Position numbers and translations under genes: made by a program | The notes under the pieces: model-generated | Databases searched by the model: none | Told to the model about the DNA's origin: nothing | Seen by the model: the letters and a program-made list of their open reading frames with translations, nothing else | Shown: positions 50,031-61,549 of the stretch, piece by piece | Numbering within the stretch: the stretch's first letter is position 1 | Layout of the letters: each line of letters begins with the position of its first letter | Assembly: GCF_904849725.1 (NCBI RefSeq) | Contig: NC_058519.1 | Coordinates: 187,167,703-187,231,702 of the forward strand | DNA: 64,000 bases | Direction of reading: 5' to 3' | Source: Hordeum vulgare subsp. vulgare | Lineage: Eukaryota; Streptophyta; Magnoliopsida; Poales; Poaceae

Positions 50031-50247
50031 GGAGGACACATAGACAAGTCCACCAATTTATCTTATCGTTAAACGTTTAGGCCGATGTTTAGGTTATCGC
50101 AAACTTGTATCCCCGTGTTTGAACCTTTTGAGATGATTAATGAATAAATGTGTGGTGTGATAATTGTTTGTTGCATTTCATATGGGTAGTGCAATTTTCT
50201 CTTTAGACCCTTGTTATATGCTAATTCTCATCCCTCTAAAACACCAG

Positions 50248-53200
50248 ATGCCTCCGAGACGTGATCCTGCCTCCAACTTCCCGCTGGAACTCACTCAATT
50301 AATCCAACAGCAGAATACCCCGATGTAGTTGATCATTCAGAACCAGAACAATAACAACAACCATCATCCACCCTAGGCCAACAATCTCACCCGTTTTTTG
50401 AGGTTGAATCCTCTGACTTTCTCCAGCAGCGTTGAGCCCATTGTGGTAGATGATTGGCTCCGCAAGATGGAGAGGAAACTAACAACTACTGGATGTACTG
50501 AACCTGAGAAGGTGCGCTTTGCCGCACATCAACTTGAAGGCCCCACAGCTGCATGGTGTGTGAACTACACCACCACACACCCCACTACTGGTGTGACTTG
50601 GGAGCAGTTGAAGCAAGCCTTCCGCACCGCTCATGTCTCACCTGGAGCCATGAGTCTGAAGAAGCGTGAGTTTTGCAACTTACACCAGGGAAACCGCTCT
50701 ATGGATCAACATGTTGATGAATTCAGCATGCTCGCCCGATATGCACCTGGAGATGTGGCCGATGATGCGGACAAGCAGGAGAAGTTCATGGAAGGACTCA
50801 ACGATGAGTTGAACATTCAGCTGACTGTGGCCAACTTCAACAACTACCAGGAGCTGGTAGACAAGGCCCTCATCTTGGAGGGAAAACAACAACAGATTGA
50901 GAACCGCAAACGGATGTATGGACATGGGAAGTTCAATTATGGAGCTCAATAGAAGCCCTGTTACTCCCCCTATTCAGGGAATACCGGAACATGATCCGGT
51001 AAGTTTGGAGGACACACCCACCATAACCATCCAGTGCATAACCATGGAGGCCACAACCATGGAGGAAATGGGAACAACCGCAACGGTAGTAACTTCAAGA
51101 ATGACAATGGAGGTAATGGCACTCAACACCAGCCCGCTCCAAATCAGAAGGATCTGAACCATATCACCTGCTTCAAGAGCAATAAGACAGGATACTATGC
51201 CAATGAATGTCCCCAGAACAAGCTAGGAAATGGAAATGGCAATGGCAACTCAGCAGCAAAGAAGCCCAATCCTTTTCCCAGAGCTCAGGTGAAGCACATC
51301 GATGTTGAAGAGGTCTATGATCACCCCGATACGGTGGTTGGTAAGTTTTTGCTAAATTCACGTCCAGTACTGGTACTTTTTGATTCTGGTGCAACACATT
51401 CATTCATATCAAGGGTAGTTGTGGAAAAGTATAATTTACCAACTAGAACCCTCAGTCAGCCCATTAAGGTCAGTTCCCTAGGGGGCATGATGACAGCCGG
51501 CATAGGATGCCATGCACTCAGCCTCAACATCGGAAACCATAAATTTCCCACCGACCTCATCGTATTAGAGTCACAGGGATTGGATGTAATCCTAGGCATG
51601 GATTGGTTGACCAAGTATGAAGGAAACATTGATTTTGCCCTTAAGTGTATTTTTCTCACCACCCCAGAGCGAAAGCGGATTAAGTACGTTTCCCAACGCC
51701 CACCAAAAAGTAAATGGGTAAATTCTCTCACGGGAGTTGTTTAGGAGGACGTGCTGACCGTACAAGACTTTCCAGAGGTATTCCCGCCGGAATTGCCAGG
51801 CATGCCACCGGATAGAGAGATTGAATTTCTGATCGAATTATTACCAGGGACAGCCCCAATATCCAAGAGACCATATCGGATGCCCGCAAATGATTTAAAA
51901 GAAATCAAGAAGCAGATCAAGGAGTTAATAGACAAAGGGTATATTCGCCCAAGTTTGTCACCTTGGGGAGCCCGAGTTCTCTTGGTAGAGAACAAGGATA
52001 AATCCTTGAGAATGGTAGTCGATTATCGTGCATTGAACGAGGCGACCATCAAGAACAAGTATACCTTGCCGATGATCAACGATTTGTTTGACTAGTTAGT
52101 TGGAGCCCGAGTGTTCTCCAAGATCGATCTTCGATCAGGGTATCATCAGTTGAAAATTCATGAATAGGATATACCCAAGACAACCTTCACCACAAGGTAT
52201 GGTCTATATGAGTCACATCCATGTCATTTGGTTTGACTAATGCTCGTGCATATTTTATGAGTATGATGAACAAGGTATTTATGGAATATTTGGACAAGTT
52301 TGTCGTGGTGTTCATCGATGACATACTGATATTCTCCAAGAATGAGGAAGGACACAAGGAACACTTGCGTTTAGTTTTGGAGAAGCTGCGAGAGCATCAG
52401 TTATACGCGAAGTTCAGCAAATGTGAATTTTGGTTGAAGGAAGTCGCATTCCTCGGACACATTATTTCAGGAGACGGAATAGAGTGGATCCCGCCAAGGT
52501 TGGAGTAGTCACCGAATGGATAGCACCCACCTCAGTTAAGGAGATCCACAGTTTTCTCGGACTTGCCAGATATTACCAGAGGTTTATTGAGAACTTCTCG
52601 AAGATTGCCAAGCCCATGACAGAGTTGTTGAAGAAGGAGTCCAAGTATAATTGGGCCGAGGAATGTGGAGCCAGTTTCCAAGAGTTGAAGAAACGTTTGG
52701 TTACCACCCCAGTGCTGATATTGCCGAACATTCGGAAGGACTTCCAGGTGTATTGTGACGCATCACATCAAGGACTTGGAGGAGTACTCATGCAAGAAGA
52801 AAAAGTTGTAGCCTATGCATCCATGCAGCTCCGAACTCATGAGTTGAACTATGCCACACATGATTTGGAGTTAGCAGCCGTAGTGCACGCACTCAAGACT
52901 AGGAGACATTTCCTTATCGGAAATAGTTGTGATATTTACACTGATCACAAGAGCCTGAAATATATTTTCACGTAGAAGGAGTTGAACCTCATACAGAGGA
53001 GATGGCTAGAGTTGATCAAGGACTATGACATGAGATTGCATTATCACCCAGGGAAGGCAAATGTTGTAGCAGATGCCTTGAGCCGTATGAGTTATGTGAA
53101 CACACTCATAGCGGGAGGGTTACCCCAGGAGTTAGCCGACAATCTTAGAGAGCTTAAACTAGAAATAGTTCCAAGAGGATATGTAGCCACGCTGGAGATT

Positions 53201-54684
53201 CAGTCTACCTTGACCGAAAAAATCTGTGAAGCTCAGAAGTCAGACAAGGAAATAGCTGAGATAAAGCAAATAATGAATGACGGGAAGGCTAAAGGTTTTC
53301 GTGAGGATGAACATGGAACTATATGGTTTGAGGTCCGAATCTATGTGCCCAATGATCCTGAACTCAGGAAGTTGATACTTCAGGAAGCCCACGATTCACC
53401 GTACTCGATAAACCCGAGCAACACCAAGATGTATCTAGACTTAAAGGAAAGTTTCTGGTGGACAGAACTGAAGAAGGATATTGCTGAGTATGTAGAAATA
53501 TGCAATGTTTGTCAGCGAGTAAAGGCCGAACATCAGAAGCCAACAGGATTACTTCAACCATTGCCAATACCCGAGTGGAAATGGGAGAAGCTTGGTATGG
53601 ACTTCATCACCGGATTACCTTGGACCCGTTTAGGTTATGATTCTATCTGGGTAGTGGTCGAACGTTTGACCAAGGTAGCTCATTTCATTCCCGTGAAGAC
53701 TACCTACACGAGTGCTAAGCTGGCCAAGATATATATGACCATGATTGTATGTCTGCATGGAGTTCCGAGGAGTATCGTCTCAGATAGAGGAACCCAATTC
53801 ACGTCAAAGTTTTTGCATCAACTACACGAAACCTTGGGAACGAGATTGGAGTTCAGTACAACTTTTCACCCACAGACCGATGGACAGACCGAGAGAGTCA
53901 ACCATATTCTGGAGGACATGTTGAGAGCCTGTGCACTAGACTATGGGTCTAGCTGGGATGAAAATTTGCCTTACGCAGAGTTCTCATACAACAACATCTA
54001 TCAGACCAGTATGAAGATGGCCCCTTTCGAAGCTTTATACGGAAGGAGGTGCAGAACACCATTGATGTGGGACGGTGTTGGAGACCGGAAACTCTTTGGT
54101 CCCGATCTTATCTAAGATTCTGAATAGAAGGTCAAGTTGATCCGTGACCGACTCAAGATGGCTTAGTCCAGACAGAAAAGTTATGCTGATAGCAAACACA
54201 AGGAAGTAACATACGAAGTGGGAGATCGAGCATACCTTCGTGTGTCCCCACTTCGAGGAGTCAAGAGATTTGGTGTAAAAGGAAAGTTAGCACCCAGATT
54301 CATTGGCCCCTACAAAATTCTTGAATGTAGGGGGGAAGTTGCATAGAAGCTGGAATTGCCGGAAGGATTGTCCGGAATTCATGATGTTTTCCACGTTTCC
54401 AGTTGAAGAAATGCCATGCTGAAATGGATGATATTCCGTTTAGAGACATAGTGCCCCTAGAGGCCATACAGCTTGACAGTGATCTGACTTACGAGGAGAA
54501 GCCCGTCAGGATTCTCGAGACTGCCAACAGAGTTACTCGTAGCAAGATCATCAAGCTTTGCAAGGTTTTGTGGAGTCATCACACCGAGGAAGAAGCCACC
54601 TGGGAGCGAGAAGAGGATCTTCGTCGAGACCACCCACACCTATTTTCTAGCCAACCCAAATCTCGAGGGCGAGATTCATCTTAA
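50248..54684 (+). pseudogene. Element G gag-pol, Tekay/Del-type chromovirus, broken
   Basis: Ty3-gypsy polyprotein. Order: gag from ATG 50248 (MPPRRDPASNFP, core PIVVDDWLRKMERKL and VRFAAHQLEGPTAAW); a damaged zinc knuckle (about 51170-51215, the second Cys changed to Ser and the His to Tyr); protease FDSGATHSF (about 51380); reverse transcriptase with [17 protein letters not shown] and intact catalytic FIDDILIFS (about 52311); RNase H from [16 protein letters not shown]; integrase with CNVCQRVKAEHQKPTG, the GMDFITGLPW domain and a C-terminal chromodomain-like KVLWSHHTEEEATWERE. That tail and the gag identify the Tekay/Del clade. About a dozen in-frame stops (for example 50326, 50374, 50950, 51742, 52093, 52165, 52973, 54113) and three frameshifts (about 52212, 52490, 54400) destroy it. 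Most stops fit C-to-T change. Confidence 0.93.
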
Positions 54685-54696
54685 GGTGGGTAGGTT

Positions 54697-57610
54697 TGTA
54701 ACATCCCAAATTTTCAATTTGGAATGTTTTACAATTGTATCTAAGAATCTATGCATTTTATTTTAATGATGGTGGCATTTAAATTTTCTTTCGGTATTTG
54801 ATTTGCATTTATTTTTGGCACAAGATTTTTCACTCACAAAATGCCTGACAATTATCTTGCCAAGCAAGAAAGAGAAGAGGTAACATGACACCCCAAAAAG
54901 TCAGAAGAAATTTTGTGCCAAAAATTTTAGAAGGAAAAAATTGGTTTTTATTGGTTTTAAAAAAATTATTTTTTAAGTTTTTCTTTTTTGCAAAAGAAAA
55001 TATCCACGTTGTGGGAATTTTTCTCTCATCATTTTGATATATTATACCAATATTTTCGGAGTAGGATTTATTTCCTTTCGAAGGGTTTCTTTCCTATCTT
55101 TAAATAAAAGGAAACTAAACGCTTTTAATAGAAAATCTGCCATGGGCCCGAATCCGAATCTGGCCCGTATCCTCTTTCTTCTTCCTCACGACCTCCACCT
55201 TCCTTCTACATTGCGAGGAACCTTCCTTGCCGGAGCTGGTGAATCCGAGCCCCGATCACCTTGCTCCTTCCCTTCTAACACCCTCTGAGCCCCTATATAA
55301 ACTGCCCTCGACCCTCTCTCTCCGTTCCGCACCCGACCCCCACCTCCCCACGCCTCGGAACGCCGCCACGAGCTCATCGGAATTCCTGCCGGTCGAAGGT
55401 TCCCAGGCCCCTGCTGCCGCTCCTCCCGTCGCCCCCGCACCCCTCCGCTGCCACCAGGGGAAGCCCCCGGAGCTCTGCCACCGACAGAGCCCCTCCGCCG
55501 CCTCGGCCAGCCACCGGAGTCGCCCCAGCCACCTCAACTAGCTTCGGTCGCCGCCTCGGACCTCGCCGCAGAGCCGTGCCAGCCACGGTGAGCTCCCTGT
55601 TTCTCTCCTTCGTTAGATCTCCCGACGATGGTTTAGATTAGAAGTACAATACCTGTTCGGTTTAGTTAAGAAAACCAGGCAGTTTTCTGTTAAATTATTT
55701 TAGCCGAAGGGTTTTCTGTTGTTTTGCGGCCATTCGTGAGTTAGCTTTCTCAGCGCATGTTATCTAGCCAATAGGAATCTACCACGTTGCCTAGTCTATT
55801 TCTGTTTTTATTTCCAAAAACAGATTAGATCCTAAACTCAGAATCTCTATAACTTTTATTCTATAACTCCAAATTATGTGATTCTTTTTGTGTTGGATCA
55901 CAAATTATATTTAGTTTCTGTAGATATAATTTTTGCCTATGTTGGAATATGTTAAATCTGAATTTCAACAGATTTGTTTCAAATCTTGTTTTGTGAATAC
56001 CGGGAGTTTAAAAATAGCTTTTGAGTTTATTATTTTTGCTACTGATCACTAGTGATCTTATTTATCAGTAGGTTTAGTTTCAGAATTTTTAGGATATTTT
56101 ATCTTGGGGTTTTCAACAAAATAGATTCTGTTTTAGTTCTTGTAGGATAATTTTGTTTCTCTTTTGTTCTAGTCACTTTTTGTTTGTTTCTTTATTTTGT
56201 TTACTTGCTGTTGTGATGCTTATTGTGTGAAATTATTGTTTCGTTAGATCATCCAGAGTGCGGAGCTTGCGCTCGAGTTCGACAGTCGTCAACAAGGCAA
56301 GTCACGTTGATCATGTTTTACCTATGGTTTTATATGCATTGTAGTTCAACCTTCTCCACCCATTGCATGCAAAGTTGGTACTTGGAAATTTGGATCTTGA
56401 TGCAGTATCATGTGGTAGGCACCCACCACCCTTGTTACTTCGCCCGGGACGATAATATTATTTTGCTATGCTTTTAGTAGACGGGGTTTTGGCTGAGTGT
56501 TTATCACGAGTTTTGTGAGAATTAGTTCATCAAGACCGAAATATTTCAAGACTTCTAAAGGCCTCGTCATGCAACACACCTCTGGGTGAAGGATGGTTTA
56601 GATGGTCTCCGTGGGGAAACCAGTGGACGTCTCGAGATGCATGGGGAAGTGCCATGACATCTTGTAGAAAGCTTCACCCAGGCACGAAGAGATGGATGGA
56701 TGCTTCAAGACCCAAGGCTTACCTGCACAGCCACAAGTCATTATGGGATCTGGCTTGGTTGGACAACGTGGTGACTCTGGATGGGCGGAGCTAGGAGATG
56801 TAGAAGAACGGTAGGATTGGAGGGGCACCGACAGTGGCTCAGGGGAACCCGTTGGAAGACCATGTTTTGATCATCCGGTTCTCAAACAGCCTGAAGTGTG
56901 AGGACTCCAACGGAGGCGATCAAATCTTGTGGGGAACGTGTGCAAAACTGTGCAGAGTACTCAAACCTAATCGATTAGCCATGTCCACGGTCATGGACAA
57001 CTTGAGCCGAAGGAACATAAACTATCTAGAATTCTCAACAGAAACAAATCAATGATGTCGGTATTATTGATAACTTGGGTATGAGATATGGTGGGTGGAA
57101 CCATCTCATTAACAACCAACAATGTAGTAAAATTTTGCTTTTAGCCCCTCTCTTGTTGTAGGAGAAAATTTTGCTTTCCGTTAAAAAAAACTTACAGCCC
57201 CACCTGCCATATATGCATATAGCATAGATGATACTTTTTCACCTCTCTCTTTTGTGACTTGCCGGCATATTCAATATGCTGACCTACACGGATGCAACAT
57301 GTCATGTTGTAGAGTACTTTTCCGACCAGGAGTGAGGACACAATCTACGCTCAGTGATATGCCCTGTAGTCAGATGGACTCTACTACTTTTGAAGGTTCC
57401 GCTAGTCTTCGTTTAGTTATCTCATTAGTTGGCCTTCAACCTCTTAATTGTAATCTTTACTGTAAAAAAGTACTCGATATGAGATCTGGTTAATAAAGCT
57501 GTGTGATTGAACTCCCCATATATACATTGATGTTGTGTGTGTATACCAGCATGATCTTGGGATGGTACAAAAACACCAGAGACTTGGCCGTTTCAGGTTG
57601 GGTCGCTACA
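54697..57610 (+). mobile_element. Element G, 3' LTR
   Basis: A 2,914-bp LTR begins TGTAACATCCCAAATTTTC after the purine-rich TTAAGGTGGGTAGGTT and ends GGGTCGCTACA at 57610. The promoter region is near 55294. It corresponds over 2.3 kb to 46861-49171, with many substitutions and small indels between the two, indicating an old insertion. Sequence beyond 57610 is part of copia B gag, so G inserted in copia B. Confidence 0.93.
55294..55300 (+). promoter_or_regulatory. Element G LTR TATA box
   Basis: TATATAA in the context GAGCCCCTATATAAACTGCC, the expected plant promoter form, about 600 bases into the LTR. The truncated 5' LTR lacks it. Confidence 0.6.
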
Positions 57611-59001
57611 AAGACTTAAGCCTTCTGCGCAACAATGAGGACAATCCTCAGTTTACGGACCCATTCCGCATAATTGCTACTATCATCTTTCAACTAAATT
57701 TTCTCTTGGATGATATCAAAAACAATAGAGCTATAGCGCAAGCTACAACATAATTTGCAAAGACCTTTTGACTATGTTCATGATAATTGAGTTTAGCTAA
57801 TCATATTACTAATAAATCCCACTGAAATAGACACCCCTCTAGTCATTCGAGTGACACATGATCCAAATTCACTAACTCAAGTCTGATCATCACGTGAGTT
57901 GAGTATAGTTTCAGTGGTGAACATCTCCATGTTGATCATATCAACTATATGATTCATGCTCGACCTTTCGGTCTATTGTCTTCGGAGGCCATGTCTGTAC
58001 ATGCTAGGCTCGTCAAGTTTAACCCTAGTGTTCCGCGTGTGCAACTGTTTTGCACCCGTTGTATGTGAACGTTGAGTCCATCACACCCGATCATCACGTG
58101 GTGTCTTGAAATGTTGAACTGTCGCAACGGTGCACAGTCGTGGAGGACACAATTTTATATTGAAATTTTAGTGAGGGATCACCTTATAATGCTACCATCG
58201 TTCTAAGCAAAATAAGGTGCATAAAAGGATTAACATCACATGAAAATCATAAGTGACATGATATGGCTATGAACTTGTGCTTTTTGATCTCCATCACCAA
58301 AGCAACGACATGATCTGCATCGTCACCGACGCCGCACCATGATATCCATCATCATGATCTCCATCATCGTGCCGCCATCCAGGTTGTCGCGCTATCTATG
58401 CTATTACTACTAAAGCTACAACCTAGCGATATAGTAAAAACATCTACAAGCACAAACATTAGTTTAAAGACAACCCTATGGCTCCTGCCGGTTGCCGTAG
58501 CATCGACGTGCAAGTCGATATTTAACTACTACAACATGATCATCTCATACATCCAATATATCATATCATGTCTTTGGCCATATCACATCACATGCATACC
58601 CTGTAAAAACAAGTTAGACGTCCTCTAATTTGTTGTTGCATGTTTTACGTGGCTGCTATGGGTATCTAGTATGATCTCATCTTACTTACACAAAGCCACA
58701 ACGGTGATATGCAAATTGCTATTTAACCTTCTCCAAGGAACACCTCGGTCAAATCCAATTCAACTAAAGTTGAAGAAACAGACACCTGCCAGTCATCTTT
58801 ATGCAACAAGTTGTAGGTCAGTCGATGAAACCGGTCTCTCGTAAGCGTACGAGTAAAGTTGGTCAACGCCACTTCAATCCAACAATACCGCCGAATTAAG
58901 AAAAGACTAAGTAGGGCAGCAAATTGAACATCAACTCCCACAAACTCTTTTGTGTTCTACTCGAGATATCATCTACGCATGAACCTAGCTCATGATGCCA
59001 C
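57611..59001 (-). pseudogene. Copia B, leader and gag start, broken
   Basis: On the minus strand, after the primer site TGGCATCATGAGC (58989-59001), the long BARE-type leader runs to about 57752, followed by a decayed gag start. The segment near 57640-57690 encodes a version of LKDDGSNFVDWARNLKLLL as in copia A, with several replacements, but stops (TAG, TGA) close after the presumed ATG make it non-functional. The element is cut at 57611 by element G, and the rest of it would have lain to the left. Confidence 0.85.
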
Positions 59002-59749
59002 TGTTGGGAAACGTAGCATGGGAAACAAAAAATTTCCTACGCACACGCAATACCTATCCGTGGTGATGATCATCTACGAGAGGGGAGAGTACATCTACAT
59101 ACCCTTGCAGATTGGTAAGCGGAAGCGTATATAACGCGGTTGATGTAGTGGAACATCTTCGCAAGCCAAATCGAAGCCCGTCCCGCGATCTCATCACGAT
59201 CCGTCCCGCGATCCCATCATGATCCATCCCGATCTACTACCGAACGGACGGCACCTCCGCATTCAGCACACATACAACTCGATGACGATCCCCGCTGTCT
59301 TGAACCAGTAAGATGGGGCGGAGAGGTAGATGAGTTATCCATCACGTCAGCGTGGTGGTGGTGAACTAATCCAGCAGGGCTTCGTCTAAGCACCGCCGAA
59401 CTAGACTAGAGGAGAAACAGATCTAGAGAGAAGTAGAGGGAGCACGTGGCAATTAGGGTTAGCCCTCACCTCTAAAACCTCTAGTATATATAGGAGGGAG
59501 GGAGGGGAGGAGGCAGCCTCAAACCCTCAAGGTTTGGCTGAAATTGCAGGTGGAGGAGTCCTACTCCAATCCTACTAGGAGTAGGATTCCTCCTCTCTAC
59601 TTGGAAACCCTTTCCACCTTTTCCACCTTTGGGTTTCTTTCCTTCCCACCTCCAACCCGCCTTGGGATTTAGTGGAGGCTTCGCCCAGCCCACTAAGGGC
59701 TGGTCCACGTCCTCCCACAGCCCATGAGACCCTTCGGGGTGGGTGGGCC
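59002..59749 (-). mobile_element. Copia B, partial 5' LTR
   Basis: The end of a BARE-type LTR reads on the plus strand from TGTTGGGAAACGTAGCATGG at 59002 into the GC-rich centre, where it is interrupted at 59749 by the LTR of copia E. The remaining 1 kb of this LTR should lie beyond copia E, outside the window. Confidence 0.88.
59485..59492 (-). promoter_or_regulatory. Copia B LTR TATA box
   Basis: TATATATA on either strand, in the minus-strand context CCTATATATACTAG, aligned with the promoter position of the other BARE-type LTRs. Confidence 0.45.
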
Positions 59750-61517
59750 TGTTGGGTAACGTAGCATAAATTCAAAATTTCCCTACGCATATTCAGATCT
59801 TCCTATGGAGAGACCAGCAATGAGAGAGGGGTGAGTGCATCTTCATAACTTTGAAGATCGCTAAGAGGAAGCGTTGCTAGAATGCAGTTGATGGAGTCGT
59901 ACTCGCGGCGATTCAGATCGCGGTGTGATTCCGATCTAGTGCCGAACCACGACACCTCTGCGTTCAACACACGTGCAACCCGGTGACGTCTCCCGCACCT
60001 TGATCCAGCAAGGAGGACGGAGAGGTTGGGGAAGATCTCTGACAGCACGATGACATGGTGTCGATGGAGAGACGAGGTCTCCCAGCAGGGCTTCAGCAAG
60101 AACCATGGGAGGAGGAGGAAGGAGGGGAGCAGGGCTGCGCCGAGGAAAGAGGAAACGGTGTGCAAAACAGCCCCAAACCCCTCTCTATTTATAGGAGGAG
60201 GGGAGGGGGGGTGCCACCCCTAGGGTTTCCCCCCTAGGTGGTGCGGCAGCCCCCCCCAGATGGGAGGTGCGGTGGCCAGGGCAGGGGGAGGGGTGGCGCA
60301 CCCCTTAGGTGGGCCTTAGGCCCACCAGTGCCTAGGGTCCCCCCTTCTCTCCCTCCCGCGCCTTGGGCCTCTTGTGGGAGGCGCACCAGCTCACTTTGGG
60401 CTGGTTGCCCTCCCCCTTTTGGCCTATGCTTCCTCTTGGGCCTCGTGGCCCCTCTCGGTGGACCCCCGGGACCATTTCCGGTGGTTCCGGTACGCTACCG
60501 ATGACGCCCGAAACATTTCCGTTGTTCGAAACCATCCATCCTATATATCAATCTTTACCTCCAGACCATTTCGGAGCTCCTCGTGATGTCCGAGATCTCA
60601 TCCGGGACTCCAAACAACTTTCGGTAACCTCGTATTACATTTCCCTATAACCCTAGCGTCATCGAACCTTAAGTGTGTAGACCCTACGGGTTCGGGAAAC
60701 ATGCATACATGACTGAGACACTCTCCAGCCAATAACCATCAGCGGGATCTGGATACCCATGGTGGCTCCCACATGTTCCACGACGATCTCATCGGATGAA
60801 CCACGATGTCAAGGATTCAATCAATCCTGTATACAATTCCCTTTGTTTGTCGGTATAGAACTTTCCCGAGATTCGATCGTCGGTATGCCTATACCTTGTT
60901 CAATCTCGTTACCGGTAAGTCTCTTTACTCATTCCGTAGCACGTAATTGTGCGACTAACTCCTTAGTCACATTGAGCTCATGATGATGTTCTACCGAGTG
61001 GGCCTAGAGATACCTCTCCGTCACACGGAGTGACAAATCCCGATCTCGATTCGTACCAACCCAACAGACACTTTCAGAGGTACCCGTAGTGCACCTTTAT
61101 AGTCACCCATTTACGTTGTGACGTTTGATACACCCAAAGCACTGCTACGGTATCCGGGAGTTGCACAATCTCACGGTCAAAGGAAAAGACACTTGACATT
61201 AGAAAAGCTTTTAGCATACGAACAATACGATCTAGTGCTATGGTTTGGATTGGGTCTTGTCTATCACATCATTCTCCCAATGATGTGACCCCGTTATCAA
61301 TGACATCTAATGTCCATGATCAGGAAACCATGATCATCTATTGATCAACGAGCTAGACAACTAGAGGCTTGCTAGGGACACATTGTGATCTATTTATTCA
61401 CACATGTATTACTGTTTCCTGTTAATACAATTATAGCATGAACAATAGACGATTACCATGAACAAGGAAATATGATAATAACCATTTTATTATTGCCTCT
61501 AGGGCATATTTCCAACA
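59750..61517 (-). mobile_element. Copia E, 3' LTR
   Basis: A complete 1,768-bp BARE-type LTR on the minus strand: TGTTGGAAATATGCCCTAGA starts at 61517 and the other end is TGTTGGGTAACGTAGC at 59750 (plus-strand reading). The polypurine tract GCAAGTGGGAGAC lies at 61518-61530. It is inserted within the LTR of copia B in the same orientation. The bases before it are GGGCC (59745-59749); the partner duplication would be beyond the window. Confidence 0.93.
60186..60193 (-). promoter_or_regulatory. Copia E LTR TATA box
   Basis: TATAAATA on the minus strand, in CCTCCTATAAATAGAGAGG, a canonical plant TATA box at the usual LTR position. Confidence 0.55.
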
Positions 61518-61549
61518 GTCTCCCACTTGCACTAGAGTTAATAATCTAG

